This document shows, piece by piece, positions 1 through 7,855 of a stretch of 64,000 nucleotides of DNA (the stretch's first letter is position 1; each line of letters starts with the position of its first letter). The position numbers and the translations under genes were made by a program. Under the pieces are notes generated by a model. That model made no database searches and was not told where the DNA came from. It saw nothing but the letters and a program-made list of their open reading frames with translations. The DNA is from JADGGV01 sp035715725 (GTDB lineage: Bacteria; Gemmatimonadota; Gemmatimonadetes; Longimicrobiales; RSA9). The DNA lies in assembly GCA_035715725.1 (NCBI GenBank), contig DASTKT010000096.1:8789-72788 (forward strand). The letters run 5' to 3'.

Positions 1-1
1 G

Positions 2-667
2 GCGGGATGCGCGGTCCGCGTCGGCGGGTCGAAGCCGCTCAACTATCACGTCCTCGCCGTGGACGCGCCGTCCGGCGCCTCCGCCGCGCAGGTGGCGGAG
101 GCGATCCAGCACGCGAACGCGCAGCTCGTGCTCGTGTCGGCGCGCGCCGACAGCACCTGGTTCGCCGACGTGGCGCGGCGCTCGAACCTGACGCTCAGCG
201 GGCCGGGCAGCTCCGGCGCGGTCCGCCTCGGCTTCCTCGCCGGCAAGCCCGTCGGCGACACCACCCTGGCCCGCAAGCTCCCCGGCGGCGCCATCACGAT
301 CCAGGACGCGCTCTACCAGCCCGAGAAGGAGCGCTACGTCGACCTGATGCTCGTCCGGGCCGATTCCGGCTCCGCCCGCGACATCGCCCACGCGCTGCTG
401 ACCTACGTCGCCTCGGACGTCATGCAGAACGCGTCGCTCGTGCTGGGCCTCGCCGGGCCGAATCCTGTCGTCCTCGACTCCGTCTCGTCGATCGTGCGTC
501 CCGCGTTCTCCGATGTGCGGGATTGCCGGCAGGGCGCCACCGACATCGGGCCGAGCCCGCTGCGCGTGCTCTACGGCCCCGTCTCGCAGGTGCAGTGCGA
601 CGCCGTGCGCCGCCTGGAGGGTCCGGGCACGCCGCTCTACGCCCAGATCGTCGTCGGTCGACCTTAG
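2..667 (+). CDS. Putative lipoprotein, 5' end outside window
   Basis: The reading frame is open from the left edge, so the start lies upstream. The first visible codons read Ala-Gly-Cys, which fits the end of a lipoprotein signal peptide (lipobox x-A-G-C). A GTG at 59 is an unlikely start because coding-like sequence continues upstream of it. About 221 residues are visible, ending at TAG 665-667. The middle contains a stretch resembling a parallel alpha/beta fold (QLVLVSARADSTWFADVARR) and two cysteines near the C-terminus (DCRQG, VQCDA) that could form a disulphide. I do not recognise the family. The next gene, a sigma-54 response regulator, starts 12 bases downstream, so the two may be co-transcribed. 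Confidence 0.6.
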   Translation, partial: AGCAVRVGGSKPLNYHVLAVDAPSGASAAQVAEAIQHANAQLVLVSARADSTWFADVARRSNLTLSGPGSSGAVRLGFLAGKPVGDTTLARKLPGGAITIQDALYQPEKERYVDLMLVRADSGSARDIAHALLTYVASDVMQNASLVLGLAGPNPVVLDSVSSIVRPAFSDVRDCRQGATDIGPSPLRVLYGPVSQVQCDAVRRLEGPGTPLYAQIVVGRP

Positions 668-679
668 CCCGGTTACGCC

Positions 680-2020
680 ATGCCCCTGGTTCTCGTCGTC
701 GACGATGAGCCCAACCTGCGACGGATGTTGGGACGTCTGTTGGAGAGCGAGGGGCATCGGGTGCAGGAGTCGAGCAGTGGGCGCGGCGCGCTCGAGCTGT
801 TGGGCGAGGCGGACCCCGACGTCGTCCTCCTCGATCTCGCGCTCCCCGGCGAGGACGGCCTCCACATCCTGGAGGAGATCCGAGCCCGCCGCCCCGAGCT
901 GCCCGTCGTGATGATGAGCGGCCGCGCCACCCTCAGCGACGCCGTGCGCGCCACCAAGCTCGGCGCGTTCCACTTCATCGAGAAGCCGCTCACGCCCGAA
1001 GCGGTCCTCCTCACGATCCGCGGCGCGATCGAGCTGCGGCGAGCGCGCGATCTGAGCCGTGCGCTCGCCGCGGAGCTCGGCCCCGGCGACCGGCTGGTCG
1101 GCTCGAGCCCGGCAATGCGGCGCCTGCGCGACCTGCTCGCCCAGGTCGGCTCCACCGACGCTCGCGTGCTCCTCACCGGCGAGAGCGGGACCGGCAAGGA
1201 GCTGGCGGCCGCCGCGCTGCACAACCTGTCGCGGCGCGCCGCCGCGCCGTTCGTCCGTGTCAACAGCGCGGCGATCCCGCGGGAGCTCGTCGAGTCGGAG
1301 ATGTTCGGCCATGAGCGGGGCGCGTTCACCGGGGCGACGGAGCGCCGGCGCGGCCGCTTCGAGCTGGCGGACGGCGGCACGCTCTTCCTCGACGAGGTCG
1401 CCGACCTCGGACCCGAGGCGCAGGCCAAGCTGCTGCGCACGCTGGAGACCGGAGAGGTCGATCGCGTCGGCGGGCACCACCCGGTGCGCGTCGATGTCCG
1501 CGTGCTCGCCGCCACGAACCGCGACCTGCGCGAGGAGGCCCGCGCGGGCCGCTTCCGCGACGACCTCTTCTACCGGCTGAACGTCGTGCCCATCCATCTC
1601 CCGCCGCTGCGCGAGCGGCTCGAGGACATCCCGGAGCTCGTCGCCCACTTCCTGGCGCGGCTCCAGGCGCGCGGCGGGCCGGTGCCGCCGGACGTGCGCC
1701 CCGACGCGCTCGAGCGGCTCGCCGCCTACTCCTGGCCAGGCAACGTTCGCGAGCTCGGCAATATCTGCGAGCGGCTGGCGATCCTCCACCCCGGCGCGGC
1801 GGTCGGCCGGCGCGAGGTCGATCGGCTGCTCGTCGAGGGCGGCGCGCCCGTGACCGCCGTCCCCGCTTCCCTTGCCGAGTACCTGGACGCCTTCGAGCGC
1901 GACCTCATCCTGAAGGCGCTCGATGCCGCCGCGGGCAGCATCACGGAGGCCGCCCGGCGTCTGCGGACCGACCGACCCAACCTCTACCGCCGCATGAGGC
2001 GGCTGGGCATCGAGAGATGA
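680..2020 (+). CDS. Sigma-54-dependent response regulator, NtrC family
   Basis: Cytoplasmic transcription activator of 446 residues with the standard NtrC layout. The receiver domain (residues 1-120) has the acidic pair D8/D9, phospho-acceptor D52 in LLDLALPG and conserved K102. The AAA+ domain (about 140-365) has Walker A GESGTGKE at 167-174, the sigma-54-contacting GAFTGA loop at 214-219 and Walker B GGTLFLDEV at 232-240. A Fis-type helix-turn-helix lies at the C-terminus (ITEAARRLRTDRPNLYRRMR). Such proteins open sigma-54 promoters after phosphorylation by a histidine kinase. No kinase is adjacent; the closest (12.9 kb and 21 kb) lie in other operons. The stop overlaps the next start as ATGA (2017-2020), so the outer-membrane protein downstream is translationally coupled. 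Confidence 0.95.
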   Translation: MPLVLVVDDEPNLRRMLGRLLESEGHRVQESSSGRGALELLGEADPDVVLLDLALPGEDGLHILEEIRARRPELPVVMMSGRATLSDAVRATKLGAFHFIEKPLTPEAVLLTIRGAIELRRARDLSRALAAELGPGDRLVGSSPAMRRLRDLLAQVGSTDARVLLTGESGTGKELAAAALHNLSRRAAAPFVRVNSAAIPRELVESEMFGHERGAFTGATERRRGRFELADGGTLFLDEVADLGPEAQAKLLRTLETGEVDRVGGHHPVRVDVRVLAATNRDLREEARAGRFRDDLFYRLNVVPIHLPPLRERLEDIPELVAHFLARLQARGGPVPPDVRPDALERLAAYSWPGNVRELGNICERLAILHPGAAVGRREVDRLLVEGGAPVTAVPASLAEYLDAFERDLILKALDAAAGSITEAARRLRTDRPNLYRRMRRLGIER

Positions 2021-3699
2021 CGCTGCGCCGCGGCTCGTTCCTCCTCCTCTGCCTCGCGCTGGGCGCACGCGGTGCCGCCGGCCAGGAGGCGTCCGGCCCC
2101 GAGCTCGCGCCGGACGTGGCGCTCTCGGCCGTCGAGTTCTACAACCGGCCCGGCACCACTCGCCTCGTCGGCGGATCCACGCTCGCCGCCGGCGAGGAGG
2201 TCGTCGGCGACGTCGCCGTCCTCGGCGGCAACTACACGGTCGCCGGCCGCATTCGCGGCGACCTCGTGGTGATCAACGGCGAGCTCGAGCTGCACCCTGG
2301 CGCGGAGATCAGCGGCGCGGTGCTCGTCGTCGGCGGCTCCATCGTCGGGAACGCGCCCATCGGGGGCACGATCCGCACCTACCCCGAGCCGCTGCGCTAC
2401 CGGATGGACGCGGATCGGCTCGTCTACACCGGCTCGCCGCCTTCGACGTTGTTCGCGGCGGGCCATCAATTCCGCTTCGGCCGGACGGACATCGCGCTCG
2501 CGGTGCGCCGCGGCTACAACCGCGTCGAGGGGCTTCCCATCGCGCTCGGCCCCCGCCTCGACCTGGGCCGCGCCAATCCGACCCGGCTCGAGGGCTTCGT
2601 CATCTACCGCTCCGCGCCGGGCCTGGGCCTCGACCACGACCGCGTCGGCTACGTCGTCCGCGCCGAGCAGTTCCTCGGCGGGCGCAGCGTCGCGCGCTTC
2701 GGCGTCCATCTCTTCTCGGAGATCGTGCCGGTGGAGGAGACCGGGCTCTCCGATCGCGAGAACTCGCTCTCGACCTTCGTCCTGCACCAGGATTTCCGCG
2801 ACCACTACGAGCGCCGCGGCTGGGGCGCCTACCTGCGCCTTGCCCGGCGAGGCCTCCCGTACGACCTCGTCCTCGACTACCGCGACGAGCGCGACCGCAG
2901 CATCCCCGCGTCCGCGGCCTGGGCTATCCTCGACAGCGGCGAGGCCTGGCGGCCCCAGCCGCTCGTCGGCGAAGGCCCGCTGCGTACGGTCGCCCTACGC
3001 CTCGGCTACGATACCCGCAACGACGTCATCGCGCCTGCCGCCGGCTGGCTCGTGCGCGGCGCCATCGAGCGCGGCCTCGGCGGCTCGCCCGCCTCCGACG
3101 CGGCGCTCGTCGATGGGACCCCGCTCCTGGCCCAGGCGCCCGTCCCCGTCAACGCCGACTTCACCGCCGCCTCGGTGGATCTGCGGCGTTACGCGCGCCT
3201 CGGCCCCAGCTCCCGCATGGCCGTGCGGTTCCTCGCCTCCGGCTCCCTCGACGGCAAGCCGCTCCCCCCGCAGCGCCAGCAGACGCTCGGCGGCGAGGGC
3301 ACGCTCCCCGGCTACCGCGCCTTCGGCTTCGACTGTGGCGCGCGGCGCGAGACCGTCGAGGTCGGCCGCACCCGCTTCTTCCCGTTCTACGGCTGCGACC
3401 GCCTGATCCTCGTCCAGCTCGAGTATCAGGCCGGCTTCCCGCTGGTGCGCGGCTTCGGCCGCCGCCTCGGCTTCCGCGGGGACCTCGGCGAGTCCCTCGG
3501 CTGGACGGCCTTCTTCGACACCGGCCGCGCCTGGACGGACCTCGCCGCCACGGAAGGCCGTAGGCGCGGCGCCGAATTCTTCGCCGCCGACGTCGGTGTC
3601 GGGCTCCGCATCGAGCGCATCGGCCTCTACTGGGGGCTCCCACTCTCCGGGCGCGGCCAGGGCTTCAACTTCTTCGTGCGCATCGGCCCGCGCCTGTGA
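2017..3699 (+). CDS. Bactofilin-like plus surface-antigen (Omp85/BamA-like) outer-membrane beta-barrel protein
   Basis: A 560-residue protein with a signal peptide (about 1-22, ending AAGQ). Residues about 50-120 form short beta-strand repeats rich in VVGD, VLGG and GDLVVINGEL. This resembles the polymer-forming (bactofilin-type) right-handed beta-helix. The rest looks like an outer-membrane barrel of the bacterial surface antigen family: alternating hydrophobic strands, a GYDTRND motif, the LGGEGTLPGYRAF segment typical of Omp85-type barrels, and a C-terminal strand ending in RIGPRL. I see no POTRA domain; the beta-helix occupies its place. The start overlaps the regulator's stop (ATGA) and the end overlaps the next gene (GTGA). 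Function is unknown; envelope assembly or secretion is an inference. Confidence 0.75.
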   Translation: MTLRRGSFLLLCLALGARGAAGQEASGPELAPDVALSAVEFYNRPGTTRLVGGSTLAAGEEVVGDVAVLGGNYTVAGRIRGDLVVINGELELHPGAEISGAVLVVGGSIVGNAPIGGTIRTYPEPLRYRMDADRLVYTGSPPSTLFAAGHQFRFGRTDIALAVRRGYNRVEGLPIALGPRLDLGRANPTRLEGFVIYRSAPGLGLDHDRVGYVVRAEQFLGGRSVARFGVHLFSEIVPVEETGLSDRENSLSTFVLHQDFRDHYERRGWGAYLRLARRGLPYDLVLDYRDERDRSIPASAAWAILDSGEAWRPQPLVGEGPLRTVALRLGYDTRNDVIAPAAGWLVRGAIERGLGGSPASDAALVDGTPLLAQAPVPVNADFTAASVDLRRYARLGPSSRMAVRFLASGSLDGKPLPPQRQQTLGGEGTLPGYRAFGFDCGARRETVEVGRTRFFPFYGCDRLILVQLEYQAGFPLVRGFGRRLGFRGDLGESLGWTAFFDTGRAWTDLAATEGRRRGAEFFAADVGVGLRIERIGLYWGLPLSGRGQGFNFFVRIGPRL

Positions 3700-4337
3700 T
3701 CGCTCTGCTCCTCTCCTGGACCCTCGCGCTCGCCTCGCCGCCGGCGTCCGCCCCGGATTCCGGAGACGTCGTCGTCCAGGCCCCCGTCTTCGTGGTGGTC
3801 CCGGATCCCGGCGCCGGCTGGCGGCCGCTCGTCCGCATCGGCCGCATCCTCGACGACAGTTCCCTCGAGCAGGCCGCCCGCTCCGGGTTCCCGCTCCGCC
3901 TCCGCTGCCGGGTCGAGCTCTGGCGGGACGGGCGCTTCGTCGACGCGCTCGCCGGCGCGCAGGACTGGACCGCCGTCGTCCTCTTCCAGCCGCTCGACAA
4001 CGCCTTCCTGGTGCGCGAGTCCGCCACCGGCCGGGTCCGCCGCTTTGCCAGCTATGGCTCCGCCACGGCCGATCTCGAGCAGGCCTACCCGCTCCCCCTC
4101 CACCCGACCCGGCGAGGCCGCTACTACTACACGGCCCGCCTCGACGTCGAGACGATCTCCGTCTCCGACCTCCAGGAGCTCGAGCACTGGCTCCGCGGCG
4201 AGCTCGGCCCGGCGGTCAGCGGCGACGGCTCGATCCCCTCCGCCGTAGAGCAGGGCGTCAAGCGCCTGTTCGTCCGCGTCCTCGGTCTCCCCGCGCTCCG
4301 CCACGAGGCCCGCAGCGAGAAGTTCGTCGTTCGCTGA
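3696..4337 (+). CDS. DUF4390-like secreted protein
   Basis: A 213-residue protein starting with GTG inside the stop of the preceding gene (GTGA at 3696-3699). The N-terminus is a short hydrophobic signal (IALLLSWTLALASPP). The mature part contains PLRLRCRVELWRDGRF and the C-terminal SVEQGVKRLFVRVLGLP-like stretch, which I recall from the DUF4390 family. Those proteins sit beside NtrX/NtrY-type two-component genes in some proteobacteria. That memory fits the sigma-54 response regulator two genes upstream, although no kinase is present here. The molecular role is unknown. The three genes 680-4337 almost certainly form one transcript. Confidence 0.6.
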   Translation: MIALLLSWTLALASPPASAPDSGDVVVQAPVFVVVPDPGAGWRPLVRIGRILDDSSLEQAARSGFPLRLRCRVELWRDGRFVDALAGAQDWTAVVLFQPLDNAFLVRESATGRVRRFASYGSATADLEQAYPLPLHPTRRGRYYYTARLDVETISVSDLQELEHWLRGELGPAVSGDGSIPSAVEQGVKRLFVRVLGLPALRHEARSEKFVVR

Positions 4338-4403
4338 GGCCCGCTCTGGCTCGCCTCTTGCGCCTCGCCGCGAGGCCGATTCGCGGCATTCCCGGAGGCC
4401 TCC

Positions 4404-4844
4404 TTGAGTCCGACCTGCCCGATCTGCGGCTGCGCCCTCGCCGAAGGCGACCGCGTCGTGAGCGTGCTCCCCGCCGGTTCCGGCGCCGCGCCCGCGCTGC
4501 GCGAGGTCTCGCTCGCCGCCGCCGCGGATGGCGCGCTCGCCTATCTCTGTGCCCGCCACGCCGACGCGGTCGCGCTCCTCGAATCGCTCCAGGTCGACCG
4601 CGCCTCCATCGAGCGCGAGGTCCGTGGGCACTTCTACCAGGAGCTCGATCTGCTGGCCTATGCCTTCGAGATGGAAGCCGCGCAGCAGATCGAGGAGGGA
4701 CGCGACGACGACGCCGCACGCACCCAGCAGACCCGCCTCGGCATCCGCCTGGCGGCCCGGCTCGTCGGCGGCGTGCCCGCCCCCGAGGTCGACCGCCGCC
4801 TCGAGCGCTGGCGTGACGCCTATCGCACCAAGTTCCCGGATTGA
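4404..4844 (+). CDS. Small hypothetical protein with N-terminal CxxCxC
   Basis: A 146-residue protein beginning with TTG at 4404, preceded by GGAGG at 4396-4400. The N-terminus has a zinc-ribbon-like knuckle (CPICGC) but I cannot see an equally convincing second pair: one later Cys (YLCARH) with a following His may complete a site. The C-terminal half is helical and charged. No family is recognised. It follows the DUF4390-like gene by 66 bases in the same direction. Confidence 0.6.
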   Translation: MSPTCPICGCALAEGDRVVSVLPAGSGAAPALREVSLAAAADGALAYLCARHADAVALLESLQVDRASIEREVRGHFYQELDLLAYAFEMEAAQQIEEGRDDDAARTQQTRLGIRLAARLVGGVPAPEVDRRLERWRDAYRTKFPD

Positions 4845-4963
4845 TCCCGTCGCGCCGCGGCCGCGCGCCGCACGCACGCGCTGGCCCATCCCGACGCCCG
4901 TACTTACCTTCCAGATGCGGACGAAGCGTCCGTTCCCCGCTTTTCCCCGTCTGGGAGTGCCGA

Positions 4964-6721
4964 ATGCCCCAGCACGATGGGTCCGTTGCCGGATCCGATC
5001 GTCCTGTCGCCGTCCGTTGGCGTCCGTGGGGCGCCGAGGCGTTTCGTGAGGCCACCACCGCCGACCGCCCGGTGCTGCTGAACCTCACGGCGTCGTGGTG
5101 CCACTGGTGCCGCCTGATGGATGAAACGACCTACGCGGATCCGGAGCTGGTCGCCCTCGTCAACGCGGAGCTCGTGCCGATCCGCGTCGACGCCGACCGC
5201 TACCCCCACGTCCAGTACCGCTACATCGCCGGTGGTTGGCCGACGAACGCGTTCCTGACGCCGACCGGCGAGGTGTTGTGGGCCGGCACGTTCGTCGAGC
5301 TCGAGGAGTTCCGCGGCGTTGCCCGGAACGTGCTGGCCGCCTGGAAGGACCGGCGCGCCGAGCTGGACGTCGAAATCCAGCGGCGCCGGAAGGCGCTCGA
5401 CGCCGCTCGCTCCCACCGGCCCACGACCGGGATCGTCCGGCGCGAGGCCGCCGACGATGTCCTCGCCGCCATCCAGCACGCGTACGATCCGCGCAACGGC
5501 GGGTTCGGCGAGGCGCCGAAGTTCCCGTACGCGGATGCGATCGAGCTGCTGTTCGCTCAGGAGCGCCGGGCCCCGGGCGGTGGTTGGGGCGCGATGGCCG
5601 ATCACACGCTCGACGGAATGCTGGCCGGCGACCTGTGGGATGAGCTCGATGGCGGCTTCTTCCGCTACGCGCTGCAGGCCGACTGGACGCACCCGCGCCG
5701 CGAGAAGCTGCTCGAGACGAACGCCGGGTTGCTGGCGGCGTACGCCGTCGGCGCGCACGTCCGCGGACGCGAGGACTGGCGCCGCATTGCCGAGCGGATT
5801 GTGAGCTGGGTCGAAGGCACGCTCACGCGTCCGGACGGGCTCTGGTCCGGGAGCCAGATGGCCGCGGAGGCGTACTACGCGCTCCCGGCCGAGGCGCGGA
5901 CTCGGGCTCCCCGGCCCAGCGTCGATGCCACGGTCTTCACCGACTCCGCCTCGCACTGGATCCGGGCGCTGGCCACGGCCGGCCCACGCCTCGGCCGGGC
6001 CGACTGGGTGGAGCGCGCCGCCGGGGCGCTCCCCCGCCTGCTGTCGCAGATGGCGGCGCCGGGCGACCTCCTGTTCCACCACGCGGCGTCCGGTGAGGCG
6101 CCGGCGCTTCCGGGGCTGCTCACCGATTCGCTCGAGGCAGCCCGCGCGTGCGTCGCCGTCGCCCAGGCCACGGGCCGCGCGGACCTCGTCGGTGAGGCCC
6201 GGCGCCTCGCGGCCGCCATGCAGCGGCGCCTCTGGGCCGACGCCGGTGGCTTCGTCGACCACGTGCCCTCGGACGACGACGTGGCGGCGCTCCGCTACCG
6301 CGATCGCCCCTTCGAGCTGAACGCCGACGCGGCCCGACTCCTCCTCGACCTCTACCAGGCCACGGGCGAGCGGAGTTACCGCGCCCTCGCCGAGCGTACC
6401 CTCGCCACGCTTTCGCCGCTGGCGGGCCGCTACGAGGTGGCGGGCGCGGCATTCGCTCTCGGCGTCGAGGAGTTCTTCGAGGCGCCGTTGTCCGTGGCAC
6501 TCGTCGGCTCCGCCGATTCGACCGCCGAGCTCCGGGCGGCCGCTCTCGCGCTCCCGCTTCCCGAGAGGCGCGTCTGGCCGATCGGCGATGGGGGGCGACT
6601 CCCGGCCGGCAGCTTCCCATCGCAGCCGGCGCCCGCCGCCTACCTCTGCAGCCGCGGCGCCTGTTCGCCCGCGCTCCGCGACCCCGCCGAGCTGGCGGAC
6701 GCCGCGCGCCGCGCTCGCTGA
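4964..6721 (+). CDS. DUF255 thioredoxin-fold protein, YyaL/SSP411-like (short form)
   Basis: A 585-residue protein. The start at ATG 4964 is chosen because GGGAG lies about 7 bases upstream and the thioredoxin-like domain begins soon after. Residues 20-130 carry the DUF255 thioredoxin fold with ASWCHWC (C46/C49) and the GGWPTNAF signature. The remainder is an alpha/alpha-toroid of the six-hairpin glycosidase/epimerase type (EAPKFPYADA, WDELDGGFFRYA). Homologues are widely conserved and have no firmly established reaction. The LuxE-like gene follows after 3 bases and LuxC overlaps that, so this protein is probably part of the acyl-reductase operon. Redox maintenance of that system is only an inference. 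Confidence 0.85.
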   Translation: MPQHDGSVAGSDRPVAVRWRPWGAEAFREATTADRPVLLNLTASWCHWCRLMDETTYADPELVALVNAELVPIRVDADRYPHVQYRYIAGGWPTNAFLTPTGEVLWAGTFVELEEFRGVARNVLAAWKDRRAELDVEIQRRRKALDAARSHRPTTGIVRREAADDVLAAIQHAYDPRNGGFGEAPKFPYADAIELLFAQERRAPGGGWGAMADHTLDGMLAGDLWDELDGGFFRYALQADWTHPRREKLLETNAGLLAAYAVGAHVRGREDWRRIAERIVSWVEGTLTRPDGLWSGSQMAAEAYYALPAEARTRAPRPSVDATVFTDSASHWIRALATAGPRLGRADWVERAAGALPRLLSQMAAPGDLLFHHAASGEAPALPGLLTDSLEAARACVAVAQATGRADLVGEARRLAAAMQRRLWADAGGFVDHVPSDDDVAALRYRDRPFELNADAARLLLDLYQATGERSYRALAERTLATLSPLAGRYEVAGAAFALGVEEFFEAPLSVALVGSADSTAELRAAALALPLPERRVWPIGDGGRLPAGSFPSQPAPAAYLCSRGACSPALRDPAELADAARRAR

Positions 6722-6724
6722 GGC

Positions 6725-7855
6725 ATGCCGGCGCGAGACGACGCGCTCCGGTCGGATCTGCTGGCGGTCTTCGCTCGGGGGGTCGGTGCGCCGCTCTCCG
6801 ACGCCGACTTCAACGCGCTCGCGCTCCGGGTGTTCGCGTACCAGATCGAGCGCAATGCGGCGTACGCCGCGTACTGCCGCCGCCGCGGCGCCACGCCGGA
6901 GACCGTCGGGCACTGGACCCGGATCCCGGCCGTGCCCACGTCGGCGTACAAGGAGATCCCCCTCGTCGCCGGCGATCCAGCCGGTGCCCGGGCCGTGTTC
7001 CGCACCAGCGGCACGACGCGGGGCCCCGAGCGCCGCGGCGCCCATTACGTCCTGGACCTCGCACTCTATCGCGCATCGCTGCTCCCGACGTTCGAGGCCT
7101 ACCTCCTCCCCGACGGCGCGCGGCTTCCCGTGCTCTCGCTGATCCCGTCCGCCGCGGACGCGCCGGACTCGTCGCTCTCGTGGATGGCCGCCGCGATCAT
7201 GGACGAGCTCGGTGCGCCGGGGGGCGGCTGGTTCGCGGCGCCGTACTCCGGGCTCCAGGAGGCGAGCCTCGGCCGGGCGCTCCGCGGGTTCGAGGCCGCC
7301 GGCCAGCCCGTCTGTCTGCTCGGTACTTCACTGGCGTTCGCGCACTGGCTCGACGGCTTGCGCGCGCGGGGCGAGCGGCTCGCAGTTCCGCCCGGCTCGC
7401 GACTCATGGACACCGGCGGGTTCAAGGGGCACCGCCGTGAGGTCTCCAGTGACACGCTCCGCGCCGACTACCGGGATCTCCTCGGCATCCCGGAGACGCA
7501 CGCGGTGAACGAGTACGGCATGACCGAGCTGCTCTCGCAGTACTATGACGCCGCGCTGCGCGACCACACCCTGGGCCGCGGCGGCGAGCCGCGCCGCAAG
7601 GCCGGGCCGCCGTGGTTGCGCGCCGTCGTCGCCGACCCGGAGACGCTCGAGCCGCTTCCGCGCGGCGAGACCGGGATCCTGCGTCACGTGGACCTCGCGA
7701 ACCTCGATTCGGTGGCCGCCATCCAGACGGAGGACCTCGGCCGGGAGGTCGAGGACGGCTTCCTGCTCCTCGGCCGCGCCGCCGGCGCCGCGCCCCGCGG
7801 CTGCTCCATCGCCGCCGACCTGCTGATCCGGGCGGCGCGGGAGACCGGGGCGTGA
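6725..7855 (+). CDS. luxE: LuxE-like acyl-protein synthetase
   Basis: A 376-residue protein of the LuxE family, adenylate-forming enzymes that activate fatty acids and pass the acyl group to a reductase. Visible features are the SGTTRGPER phosphate-binding loop (about residue 97), LMDTGGFKGHRRE and VNEYGMTELLSQYYD segments (adenylation motifs), and a near-C-terminal cysteine (PRGCSIAADLL, C360) at the place where the acyl-accepting Cys of LuxE lies. Start ATG 6725 is 3 bases after the upstream stop. The end overlaps luxC as GTGA (7852-7855). No luciferase (luxAB), thioesterase (luxD) or flavin reductase is nearby, so aldehyde or alcohol production for some other purpose is likely. Confidence 0.85.
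   Translation: MPARDDALRSDLLAVFARGVGAPLSDADFNALALRVFAYQIERNAAYAAYCRRRGATPETVGHWTRIPAVPTSAYKEIPLVAGDPAGARAVFRTSGTTRGPERRGAHYVLDLALYRASLLPTFEAYLLPDGARLPVLSLIPSAADAPDSSLSWMAAAIMDELGAPGGGWFAAPYSGLQEASLGRALRGFEAAGQPVCLLGTSLAFAHWLDGLRARGERLAVPPGSRLMDTGGFKGHRREVSSDTLRADYRDLLGIPETHAVNEYGMTELLSQYYDAALRDHTLGRGGEPRRKAGPPWLRAVVADPETLEPLPRGETGILRHVDLANLDSVAAIQTEDLGREVEDGFLLLGRAAGAAPRGCSIAADLLIRAARETGA

Noticed and set aside
4918..4932. Hairpin CGGACG-AAG-CGTCCG before the DUF255 gene
   Set aside because: A 3-base loop and no T-tract; stems of 6 bases are frequent by chance at this GC content.
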